Below, piece by piece: positions 55,100 to 64,000 of a DNA stretch of 64,000 nucleotides. The notes under the pieces were generated by a model. That model was not told where the DNA came from, ran no database searches, and worked only from the letters and a program-made list of their open reading frames with translations. Each line of letters begins with the position of its first letter. The first letter of the stretch is position 1. The translations under genes were made by a program, and so were the position numbers. The DNA is from Utricularia gibba (lineage: Eukaryota > Streptophyta > Magnoliopsida > Lamiales > Lentibulariaceae), in the NCBI GenBank assembly GCA_002189035.1, contig NEEC01000017.1, positions 372,001 to 436,000 on the forward strand, given 5' to 3'.

Positions 55100-55127
55100 G
55101 TGGGCTAAATCAAAAGATTTAGCCCAC
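55100..55127. other. conserved LTR hairpin, best copy
   Basis: GTGGGCTAAATC, loop AAAA, GATTTAGCCCAC: a perfect 12-bp stem, about 128 bases from the LTR start. Equivalent stems occur in both subfamilies at 1060-1086, 3049-3074, 5796-5814, 8013-8040, 9321-9341, 55961-55988 and 60911-60936. Confidence 0.85.
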
Positions 55128-55832
55128 CCCATATTCTAACCCAATTTTGAGTCTAACAGCAACCTCCAAAAATTATGGAGAGACACAAGGATTTCGTGCA
55201 AGTCACCATGTAGCAGGAGGAGTAGGGAGCAATGAGCACATTGTTGCGGTGGCAGTCTGCAAGTCAGGGGTAGAGCAACATAATTGTTAGAGATTATACT
55301 TGTTTTTGAAAGTGAGAGACAAAGAAAAAACCGAAGGAGAGAGAATCGAAAAGGGGGCTCGATCAGCTTCAACAACACACACACGAGGGGGTTTCCTCTC
55401 CAACTCAAACACTACGAATATTGAACCAGAGGGGAGAACAAGGGCGATTTTTGGAAGAAGAACCTCCAACATGAAGGAAGAAGACCAAGACCAAGTCCAG
55501 CGTTACTGCTCTAGCCTATGAACAATGGTCGATGGAAACCAGAACTATTACTGCTTTACTTTCGTTTGTTGATATTTTTAGTTTTTGCAACCAACTCTTT
55601 CACGACATCCTTGACATTTTCTTTGCTTTATGTTAATGTTGTCATATTTTACCTACCAAGTATGAGAAGCTAGAACCTTAGGGATACTTTAAGGTAAAGC
55701 ATGATAGTGTTGAATTAGGATTCATGACATAATTCATCATTGTTTCTTAGCTCTTGTTTCTATCATTTCATGTGTAGACCTAAAGAAGGTAACAAGTAGC
55801 TTCACAACTAAGATGCTTGATTTAGAGATAGA

Positions 55833-56997
55833 TGATAACACATATTTTTGAGTGATTACGCACATGGAAATTACTCATATTGTGCTACAAAAATTATGTT
55901 TTATTGCCTAGTTCTATATTTTTGCACATAAAAACTGTAGTTGTGTCATTTAAGTCTTAGTTGGGACTAAATCTACGACTTAGTCCAACCCTTCTAATAG
56001 TTTCCTCCGAGCAATGCAATACATGTCGACAACACAAATCCCAAGGAGCCGAATATGAATAGTGTAGTGGTAGAGGATGCGGTAGAAGTCTGAAAAGGAG
56101 TACACACAAAATCCAAGGAAGAGAAAAATGGAGATTTTGGACAAAAAAGGGGGACAACATGGAGAGAGAATGCATATCTCTCCCATTGGAGGCTCGTGAC
56201 ATTCTTTCTAGAGAAGGTTTTTCTAGGGAGGAATAAGGAGGAAGACAAACATGAATGAAGCTGAAGTTTTAAGACTATTTTCTGTTTTTGATGAATATTA
56301 CTCTTAGCTAAGAGTAGCTAGTGACGTTTCTAGTTTTAGTTGACATTTTACATTCCTTGTTTGCTTTCTTATTCAAGAAATGAGTACAATGTGGATGATA
56401 TTTTCTTTTCTATTTTCGTATACCTTAAGCATGAGTGGCTAAGCACTTAGGGGGTGCCTTGGGGTGAAAGGGGGATAAATGTACTAATCAATATTTAGAT
56501 CTAATCAACCATAAGTCACGCTGATTCTTTAACAAACCAGGATAGATCTAGGAGGGGGAAGTAGTGAAACCCAACTTAACAATCCTAATTAGAGGTAGAC
56601 TAAAGATTAGGGGGAAAGGGTCCGGGTAGACCTAAACTTGTGAGTTAGTTGTATGATTTATGGTATATATGAGCATGTTTAGTGATAAGCATACATCTCC
56701 TAGGAATCCCAAGGCATCACTCATTTCTTTCTAGAAACAATTGAGCTCCAAAACTTATTACTTTTCTTTACTGTATTCCGTTGTAGTTCTGTCTTAATCC
56801 TAGTTGAGACCAATTCTACCAACGTGACACTAATTCTTTGCATTGCTCTTCACATAGCAAGCACCTAGCTCCTTGTGTTCGAGCCTAGTCCACTATGCTC
56901 ATATTTTTCATATGATTTGATGTGAATTAGGTTTATAAATTTTATTTGACAGGAGAAATTTGCAAATTAACGACTTGCACTAATTTTTCGTTTATCA
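55833..56997 (+). mobile_element. solo LTR, gypsy subfamily B, nested in the subfamily A LTR
   Basis: Starts TGATAACACATATTT and ends CGTTTATCA. Flanks are ATAGA (55828-55832) and CTAGA (56998-57002), a 5-bp duplication with one mismatch. The host LTR sequence is continuous once this 1165-bp piece is removed. Therefore B transposed after this A copy was in place. Confidence 0.9.
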
Positions 56998-57544
56998 CTA
57001 GACCAACAAATCAAGGCGGGAGCAATAGGTGTTAGTCCATGGTAGAACTAGTAGAACCGAGCAAACCTAGTTCTATACACTTTACATGCAGGTTGACCTA
57101 ATTGCAATGTTGGTAATGATATTGAGAACTAGTTTAACTGAAAATATGATGAATGACCTAAATACAGTTAGGTTATTTAAAGTTGTGAGTGTAGGAACAT
57201 GGTAAATTAAATTAGGCATTTTAGTACCACACCACCTGCAAACCCTTAAGGCATCTTAGTATTACTCTAAGCTAGAACCAGTACTTGTTACCTTTAGCGT
57301 TGAACCTGATTTCGTTTACTGAACTTGCTTACCACGGTTAGTTTGAACTTCGACTAAGACCCACTGTTATTCCAAATTCTGCATCTATTGAACTTAGCAA
57401 GCACAAGCTCCTTGTGATCGACTTCGAAATCCACTATACAAGTTTTCTAAATTTGTATTTTATGTAGATTAGGGCTTATAAATTTATTTGATGTCGGAAT
57501 TCTATTTTTATTGCAACAATATTAAGAATTCCCGTTTATCAAAT

Positions 57545-57563
57545 TGGTGTCATTGCTAGGGAG
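57545..57563 (+). other. primer-binding site, decayed tRNA-Asp type
   Basis: TGGTGTCATTGCTAGGGAG starts four bases after the LTR. Compared with the tRNA-Asp-complementary site known from Athila-type elements, 13 of the first 18 positions agree and all five differences are C to T or G to A. Confidence 0.75.
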
Positions 57564-57590
57564 TGGTGTTGGATTGTTTTGTGTTTTTAG

Positions 57591-59460
57591 TTGATGCATT
57601 GGCATTCTTCTGGTGCAGATAATCTTGTTTTCTACCAAGAAATGGAGAGAGCTATCAGTAAGAACAAGGTAAAAGTGAAGGAAGCGAGTAGATTGAGGCA
57701 ACTCCCACCTGAGAGCAATAGCACTTTCAGAATGGCTGAACCTATGAAGACCTTAAATGAATTAGATGTTGCTGATCACACTTACAGGGGTCTATGCATC
57801 AGATTTCCAAGGATGGAGTAAACGAGCTTAAACCGGCGATGATCAATTTTTTGCCAAAATTCTATGGGAAAAGTGGAGAGAACCCCCATGAGTATTTAGA
57901 CAATGTAACAGCAGTATGCACTTCATTCAAGGGAGTTGAAATGACTGAATATTACATTTATTTAAGAGCCTTCCAATTTACTTTGGAAGGAGGAGCCAAA
58001 ACGTGGTTCAACACATTAAGGCCTGGAAGCATAACCGATTGGGCTGAAATGAAGAAAGTGTTTTTGAGTAAATATTTTCCAGCTTCTAAGGCCGAAGGGA
58101 TAAGAAAAGAAATTAGTGATGTTGAATAAATGAGTGGAGAATCATTGTACAAATATTGAGAAAGATTTAATCATCTTTTGGGTTTCTGCCCATACCATGG
58201 CTTTCAGACCAATGCTTTGGTCAATTATTTGTATGATAGACTCTTGTGCACTCATAGAGCCATGGTAGATTCGGCGGCAACAGGAATTTTAAGGAAAAAG
58301 ACACCAACCGAAGCTCTTTCCTTGCTTGAGGAGTTGGCTAAGCATTCGAGACATATTATTAGGAAGCAAGCTTCAAACAAGAGGGTGTATGAATTGGAGA
58401 GCAAGCTCAGAGTTTCAGAGACTAAACTCACGAAAAATATTGCTGCTATGTCTAAAATGATGAAGGAGCTATTCTTATTCCAAGTCAAGAACATGCCGTG
58501 CGGGAACTGTCACATAACAGGGCATGTCACGGACAAGTGCCTAGATTTATTTGAGAAAGAGCATATCAAGGCTATGGTTTATTTGGAGCCCCAGCAATGA
58601 AGAAGTATGATCCATATTCAAACACTTACAACTCAAGATGGAAGGATCATCCGAATTTCCGTTGGGACAACAAAGAAAATTCTTACAAAGGGGAGAGCTC
58701 AACCATGGGGCAGCAAAATTTTCAGAAGCAAAGATCTTATCAAGGACCTCCATTTCGAAGGCAAAACCAACAGAACCAACAACCATTTCAAGCTTCAAAT
58801 CAAGGCAATGCTGGATGGAATTTTGGAAATTCATTGGAAGAAATGTTGAAGACATTCATGGCGCAATCAATAAAAAATGAAGCTGAAAATCAACAAGCAA
58901 TCCAGAATTTGGCAGTAGAGCTTGGAGACCTGAAACAGAAAGGGAGCTTACCATCTCAACCCATGCCAAACCCAAATTCCAATAGAGGGCCGAACATCAG
59001 CGCCATCACACTTAGAAGTGGAAAAGAGAAACCTGGACGAGAACTAGTTCAAACTGAGACTAAGGAGAACAAAATTGAGGAGTATGAAGTTGTTGTGCAA
59101 AGTGAAGATGAAGTTGAAGTACTTCAAGAACCTATCACGGTGAAGGTGATCCAACCTCCCGTTCTAGGAAGGATGAAGCTGAAAGAAGAGCAAAGTGAGA
59201 AGGAAAAAATATTGAAAGCATTGGGAAACACTCAATTGAATTTAACTCTCTTGGAGTATATTGATCTTGTGCCGAAGAGTATTAAATATTTGAAGCAGCT
59301 GTGTATGTCTAAACCTAAGTTGAAGGAGAAAGGTAAGGTGAAATTGAGTGAAAGCTACTCAACACTTCTCACATGGAAACTACCCGAAAAATGTAAGGAT
59401 TCGGGTATATTTTTTATTCCATGTAGAATCTGGTTGGATCGGCTCCCTCTATAAATATGA
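57591..59460 (+). pseudogene. Athila-like gypsy gag and start of protease, decayed
   Basis: The retrotransposon gag domain lies at about 57830-58220 (KFYGKSGENPHEYL, then LRAFQFTLEGGAKTWF, then HLLGFCPYHGF). Stops at 58127-58129 and 58157-58159 interrupt it; the second falls where the family has Trp. A knuckle CGNCHITGHVTDKC follows at 58500-58541. A shifted frame at 58597-59454 carries DPYSNTYNSRW and ISAITLRSGKE, both typical of this lineage, then LPEKCKDSGIFFIPC, which leads into the aspartic protease. A further shift follows near 59430 and the element breaks off. No reverse transcriptase, integrase or 3' LTR follows in this orientation. Confidence 0.82.
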
Positions 59461-59700
59461 GAAAGTTTGAATGAGAAGGGGTTGAAATATAGACATTTTT
59501 ACCTTGAATTATTTATTCCTCCTCCACTATTGAAACCCCCGTTTTCAGCAAGATCCGATAGTTCCATGGTTTTTTCATCTACAAACAGTTTACACATTAA
59601 AATCCTTCTCTTTTTATTTCTGTAAAGATATTGCAACCTTAAAACCCCGGAAACATGCAAACCGGATGCGAGTAAATCAGTTCGATTACCCGAAGATCGG
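59461..59700. other. unassigned DNA between the truncated gypsy element and a solo LTR
   Basis: About 240 bases of mixed composition, possibly an LTR end of an unrelated element. No gene. Confidence 0.35.
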
Positions 59701-61064
59701 TGATAAACAAAAATTTCTAATGTCGTTGCAAAAATGGAAATTTCGTATCAAATAAATTTATAAGCTCTAATCTACACAAAATACAAATTTAGAAAACTTG
59801 TATAGTGGATGTCGAGGTCAATCACAAAGAGCTTTTACTAGCTAAGTGTTTTAGTAAATGCATAATTCGGAATAACAGTAGATCTTAGTCTAAGCTCGAA
59901 CTAACAATGGCAAGTAAGTTCAGTAAATAGAATCAAGTTTCAATGCGAAAGGTAATAAATACTAGTTTTAACTCAAAATAGTACGAAGATGCCTTAAGGG
60001 TCTATAGGTGATAGGTGCCAAAATCTCTAATTTAATCTATCATGTTCCTACACTCACAACTTCAAATAACCTAAGTCTATCCAGGTCATTCATCATATTT
60101 TCAGCTAAGCTAGTCCTTCATATCATCACCAACACTACAATTAGGTCTACCCGCATACAAGTATATATAACTAGGTCTACCCAATTCTAGTGGTTCTACC
60201 CCAGACTAACACCTACTGCTCTCGTTTTGATTTGTTGGTCTACCTCTAAATTAAAAATCTCAGTTGTGAAACTACTTGTTTCTTTCCTTGAATCTACCTA
60301 TGGATTGATAGAAACAAGAGTTAAGAAACAATGAAGAATTTTATTAAGAATCCTAAATCGACACCACTATACTTTACTTTAAAACATCCCTAGGGTTCTA
60401 GCTACTCATATTTTGAAGGTAAAACATGATAACATTAATATAAAACAACAAAAATGTCAAGAATATCTTGAAAGAGTTGGGTGCAGAAACTGAAAACATC
60501 AATAAACGAAAATAAAGTATTAAGAGTTCTGGTTTCCGTCTGCTACTGTTCCCAAGCCAGAATAGTAGCGTTGGACTGAGCTTTGATGGTGTTCTTGAGG
60601 ATGAAGTTATTCTTCTCCTCTCCTGGTCGGTGTTCTTCGTGTTGGGGGAGAAGCCCCCTCGTGCACTCCCTGTTCGCTGCGCGTTCTCCATTTTTTGAAA
60701 AATATCTCCCCTCCTTTACTCCATTGCACTGTTCGTAACACCAACACTGTTCCTAGCCTGAACTTGCAAACTGTGAACGGCAGAACAGTGCATTATATCT
60801 CCTCTTTTAATGCTGTTCATTCTTTCAAATCTCTGCATGCACGAAATTCATGTCTCCTCCCTGATTTTAGAATTTTGTTGCTGGACTAGAAAAAATGTTA
60901 ATAACATGGGATGGGCTAAATCCTGCTTTAGCCCATTAACATATCAAATCATATTATGTCCTAAAATTTGGTAAAAATAGTAAAAACTATAAGATAAACA
61001 ATTAAAACATGATTTAAAAGCATAATTTTCTTATTCTAATAATATAAAAATTCGTGTATTATCA
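59701..61064 (-). mobile_element. solo LTR, gypsy subfamily A, antisense, perfect target duplication
   Basis: Starts TGATAAACAAAAATTTC and ends GTGTATTATCA; ATCGG occurs on both sides (59696-59700 and 61065-61069). Length 1364 bp. Because it has its own target duplication and the opposite orientation, it is not the 3' LTR of the element at 54973. Hairpin at 60911-60936. Confidence 0.92.
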
Positions 61065-61423
61065 ATCGGTCACCTCTCACAAGCCGGTTTTCGACTACAA
61101 CAGTATATATTATTAAATTTATTTAATAAAATCACTTCTTAGAAAATAATTGTATATGAAGAGGTATTAATTCATGCTTATCATAAAATTTAAGTGATTT
61201 TTAAAAATCAATTCTTATAGAAAATAATCATATGCATATTTTAAAGTTAAAATCAATTTGTATGAATATAAATGATTTTAATAGAATAGAATTGATTTCC
61301 AAATGATGTCAAATTCAAAAGAATAATAATTTTTCGTTTTTTATAAAATACAATTTTTATTCTATTAGAATATAATTTTTGAAAAGTAGAAAGGTTTAAA
61401 GTTGCGAGCTAGTCTTTTCACAC
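61065..61423. other. AT-rich intergenic DNA
   Basis: No gene or repeat recognised. Confidence 0.45.
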
Positions 61424-61426
61424 TTA

Positions 61427-62328
61427 GGGCGCGTTTGGTTGCTGGGTTTAGGTGGATTGTGGTGTTGATAAACGAAAAATATATGCAACGTCGTTAATAT
61501 TGCAAATCTTCCTATCAAATAAATTTATAACCTAATATACATTAAAACATAATACAATTATTAGCATAGTGATTAGGGTCGAATACGAAGAACAGGTGCT
61601 TGTCATGTGATTAGTCAAAGTATGAAATTAGTGTCACGTTGGTAAATTTGGTCTTAACTAAGACTAAACCAAGACTCAGTGCTTCCAATTTTACCTTCAC
61701 GTAAACCACATTTGAACGTAGATCTACAAACCAGACATTGTTCGTGATTTTCCGGCAGCGTCACGTGTTCTTTGGGCGCAAAAAGGTGGGTCTTCTGGTA
61801 AGTGTGCTTTCTTTTCTTGGTGGGTTGGTCGACGGTAGCACCGTATAGTGGGTTGATCCACGACAGTATCGCATAGTGAGTTTTTATCTGTGATTTTCCA
61901 ATTTCAGAATCCGTGGTGCTATGTGTGTGGATTTATTTTGCTCAATTTTTGCTACTGTTGAGGAGACATGGATTTTTTTATGGAAGGTCATGTCATCTTG
62001 AGTACGGCCGCAGCAGTATTAACCGAATACTCGATGCAGATGAATGTGTTAATATACTTATATTGTAAAAATAAGTCGGTGGTCGAAGGGGAAAACACAT
62101 GGTAATAAAAATGAGTAGTTATTGTTGGTGAAGTCTATATTGATAAATTCATATGAAAATTATTTATAAACCTAATTTTATACCTACGTACCAAATGTAT
62201 ATTCATCTTAAATCCAAATAATCTAAGTCATCAACCAAACAAGAATTATATCCTTTAAACCCATTAAATCGAGTTATTTAAATCTAAATAAACTAAATCT
62301 AGGTTTAGGCCAGCAACGAAACGCACCT
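61427..62328. mobile_element. PIF/Harbinger-like non-autonomous DNA transposon
   Basis: Imperfect terminal inverted repeats: left GGGCGCGTTTGGTTGCTGGG, right end reading inward AGGTGCGTTTCGTTGCTGG. TTA lies on each side (61424-61426 and 62329-62331), the target duplication typical of PIF/Harbinger. No transposase ORF. A fragment of a subfamily B LTR (61466 to about 61675) lies inside near the left end. A relative of its right half is at 29205-29467. Confidence 0.6.
61466..61675 (-). mobile_element. truncated gypsy subfamily B LTR, antisense
   Basis: Starts TGATAAACGAAAAATAT and follows the antisense B LTR (compare 4866-5060), including AGTGTCACGTTGGTAAATTT. It stops after about 210 bases. 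Confidence 0.75.
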
Positions 62329-62331
62329 TTA

Positions 62332-62615
62332 GAAGATTGATAGAGCTTGAAAAACTCATTTTCAGTACTCATGGGGCTTGTTCTGTAATTTGAAGTTGTA
62401 CTTTAGATTATATAGAATATAATCAGTTTTAAAATTATATAAATAAGGTCAATTTTGCATGGTCTTTACTCCATGCAAGCAAATTATTGCAGTTCAACGG
62501 GTGATACAGGTGGTGCCGACAACAGCCCAGAATAGTGACAGAAAATGGGAGAGAGGATTGTTGTCTGAGCGCCACGAAACTAGCGAAAACTATTTGCGAA
62601 CAAAGCCAAGCAAGA
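62332..62615. other. 3' flank of the MATE gene
   Basis: Short AT-rich stretch, presumably the 3' UTR of the minus-strand transporter gene. No gene. Confidence 0.4.
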
Positions 62616-64000
62616 TCAATCGAAGGTGATTTTCTCCATCTTGGCATTCCACTTGTCCACACGATCCCGAGCGTTGTCCACCTACACATACAAAGCATGC
62701 AACCAACCAGTTTGTAATATCTTGATTAGTATGCCTTAGTGCACATAACATTCCTGGAGTACCTCCTTGAACCAGTTGGTCTTCGCGGTGATCCATATCA
62801 GGATCAGGGTCTGCATCAGAGTCCCTCCCAGCATTCCCGTCCAGATTCCCTTCATAAGATTAAGTGAAATATTATGGCACTTTCCTACTAAACCCTAAAG
62901 CTTGTCCCAATTACCCTTGCGCCGAGATTGAATCGGAATCCGAGGACTGCGCCCACCGGAATTCCAACAACGTAGTAGCAGCCGACGTTAACGTAGGCCA
63001 CCAACGCTTGCCATCCGCATCCCACGGCCATGCCTGTCCCATCATCCACCAACCCATCGGTAATGCGAATTCCGACGCGCACAAAATAAATATAAGCTCT
63101 AAGGTTTACCGGTTAAGACGGGTTGGATCCCGTTGAGCAAAATCGAGACGGCAAGGAGCGGTACGAGCTCCGCGGTGGCGTCGGAAACCGCCTTTCCTGC
63201 GGTGAAGGCATAGCTCATCTGATTCTGGAAGACGATGACGAGTACAGCAAACACGATCGACACGAGGAAAGAAGCTCCTGTGGCCACCACCACGCTGAAG
63301 GCGGCGGATTTGGGGTGACCGGCGCCCAGCTCGTTGCTTACCCTCACACTGAATAATAATGAATAAATCATATCAGTGTAGTAGATGATGTATGAATCTG
63401 AAACCGGAGAAGGATACTTACCTCACGGCGGCATTGAATCCAACGGACACAAAGAACACCCAGCCAAGAATCGTGGTGCTGAAATCCGAATCGCCAACCC
63501 TGTTAGCATCTCTTCGTCGCTATTCTATATGCCATATTTTTCATGCATTCAACAGTGCAGAGCATGATTTTGAACTTTTTTTTGACACCAAACAACCAAC
63601 CAAGCTCCCCTGCTCATCATTACCAAATAGTGTGTGTGTCCGATGTGCGTGTGACATGTTGAAAAAGATGACTCCCAGGAACAATGAACACATGCAACAT
63701 GATTTCAGAGAGTGTGTGCCAACTTCAGTAAATAACATAATGGCTGTCACGTTGGAGATAGACTGGTCACTCCACAGTCCACGTGCAGGCATTTAAGGGA
63801 ATTTGCTGGGTCAATAGTTTCAAAATGGGAATTGCATTAAAATATTTTAGCTAAGATTGCAGATGCCAACCAGAAAGAGTCTTAGCGAATAATTATAGCG
63901 TAGGACGAGGGGGGGAGGTTTAAGAGGGGGAAAAAGGAAGTTACCAGATGGCGAGGGCGTCGAGTTGGATCTCGGGATCGGGAAGTAAGCCGGCGATGAG
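62616..64000 (-). CDS. DTX/MATE efflux transporter, 3' part, truncated by window end
   Basis: Visible exons in minus order: 63945-64000 (partial), 63422-63478, 63110-63348, 62915-63033, 62763-62849 and 62616-62681, all joining in phase with GT-AG introns. The reconstructed part runs from [15 protein letters not shown] through [51 protein letters not shown] and [10 protein letters not shown] to the stop after MEKITFD. This is the C-terminal half of a plant MATE (detoxification) protein, a membrane H+/cation antiporter exporting organic compounds at the vacuole or plasma membrane. Hydrophobic segments are evident in the 63110 and 62915 exons. The substrate cannot be inferred and the N-terminal half is beyond the window. 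No frame break was seen. Confidence 0.9.

Larger units (their letters stand above)
54973..57541 (+). mobile_element. 5' LTR of an Athila-like gypsy element (subfamily A), with a nested solo LTR
   Basis: Starts TGATAGCACACAAATTTTC and ends CCCGTTTATCA. The end is followed at once by a primer-binding-site-like sequence and a gag region, which fixes the LTR's orientation for the whole family. Without the nested element at 55833-56997 its length is about 1.4 kb, matching the solo LTRs. The perfect 12-bp hairpin lies at 55100-55127. Frames at 55136-55521 inside it are not genes. Confidence 0.85.

Noticed and set aside
59701-61064. 3' LTR partner of the gypsy element starting at 54973
   Set aside because: It is in the opposite orientation and has its own perfect ATCGG duplication, so it is an independent solo LTR.

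Overview
This is a stretch of plant nuclear DNA, almost certainly from a flowering plant. It carries GT-AG spliced genes for plant-specific proteins (class III peroxidases, a plant cysteine oxidase, an ALOG/LSH regulator, plant-type PEP carboxylase, chloroplast ketol-acid reductoisomerase, a DTX/MATE transporter). These sit as short gene islands in AT-rich DNA full of LTR-retrotransposon debris. I cannot name the species. The PEP carboxylase is of C3 type.

Layout. 1-15.9 kb is a retroelement graveyard: truncated and solo LTRs of one Athila-like Ty3/gypsy lineage (two subfamilies, called A and B here) and a nest of broken Ty1/copia pieces. 15.9-26.5 kb is a gene island: a peroxidase relic lacking exon 1 (+), a plant cysteine oxidase gene (+), a DUF688-type gene (-), and two tandem three-exon peroxidase genes (-). 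26.5-33.6 kb is AT-rich intergenic DNA with one ALOG-domain gene at 30.2 kb. 33.6-37.5 kb holds a complete ten-exon PEP carboxylase gene (966 codons). 38.2-46.4 kb is a second retroelement block (a minus-strand copia, a solo LTR with a perfect target duplication, a plus-strand copia). 47.6-50.3 kb holds a ten-exon ketol-acid reductoisomerase gene (-). 51.5-62.3 kb is a third repeat block: a decayed MULE transposase split by a solo LTR, an Athila-like 5' LTR with primer-binding site and decayed gag and with a solo LTR nested inside it, another solo LTR, and a PIF/Harbinger-like element. 62.6-64 kb is the 3' end of a MATE transporter gene that runs off the window (-).

The cellular genes do not form an operon-like or biosynthetic cluster. 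They are ordinary housekeeping and developmental genes that happen to be neighbours; only the peroxidases are a local duplication family.

Most noteworthy: (1) three peroxidase copies and the ketol-acid reductoisomerase gene together carry five single-base losses, all at G or C positions and four of them in runs of at least four, which looks like consensus undercalling rather than real pseudogenes; (2) a short perfect hairpin with compensatory base changes lies about 125-130 bases inside the LTRs of both gypsy subfamilies; (3) the ALOG gene has an 81-nt, stop-free, in-frame GT-AG insert between identical AGGTAC hexamers in its conserved domain; (4) most LTRs here are solo LTRs with recognisable 5-bp target duplications. 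I found no prokaryote-like defence or mobile system and no CRISPR array or tRNA gene.
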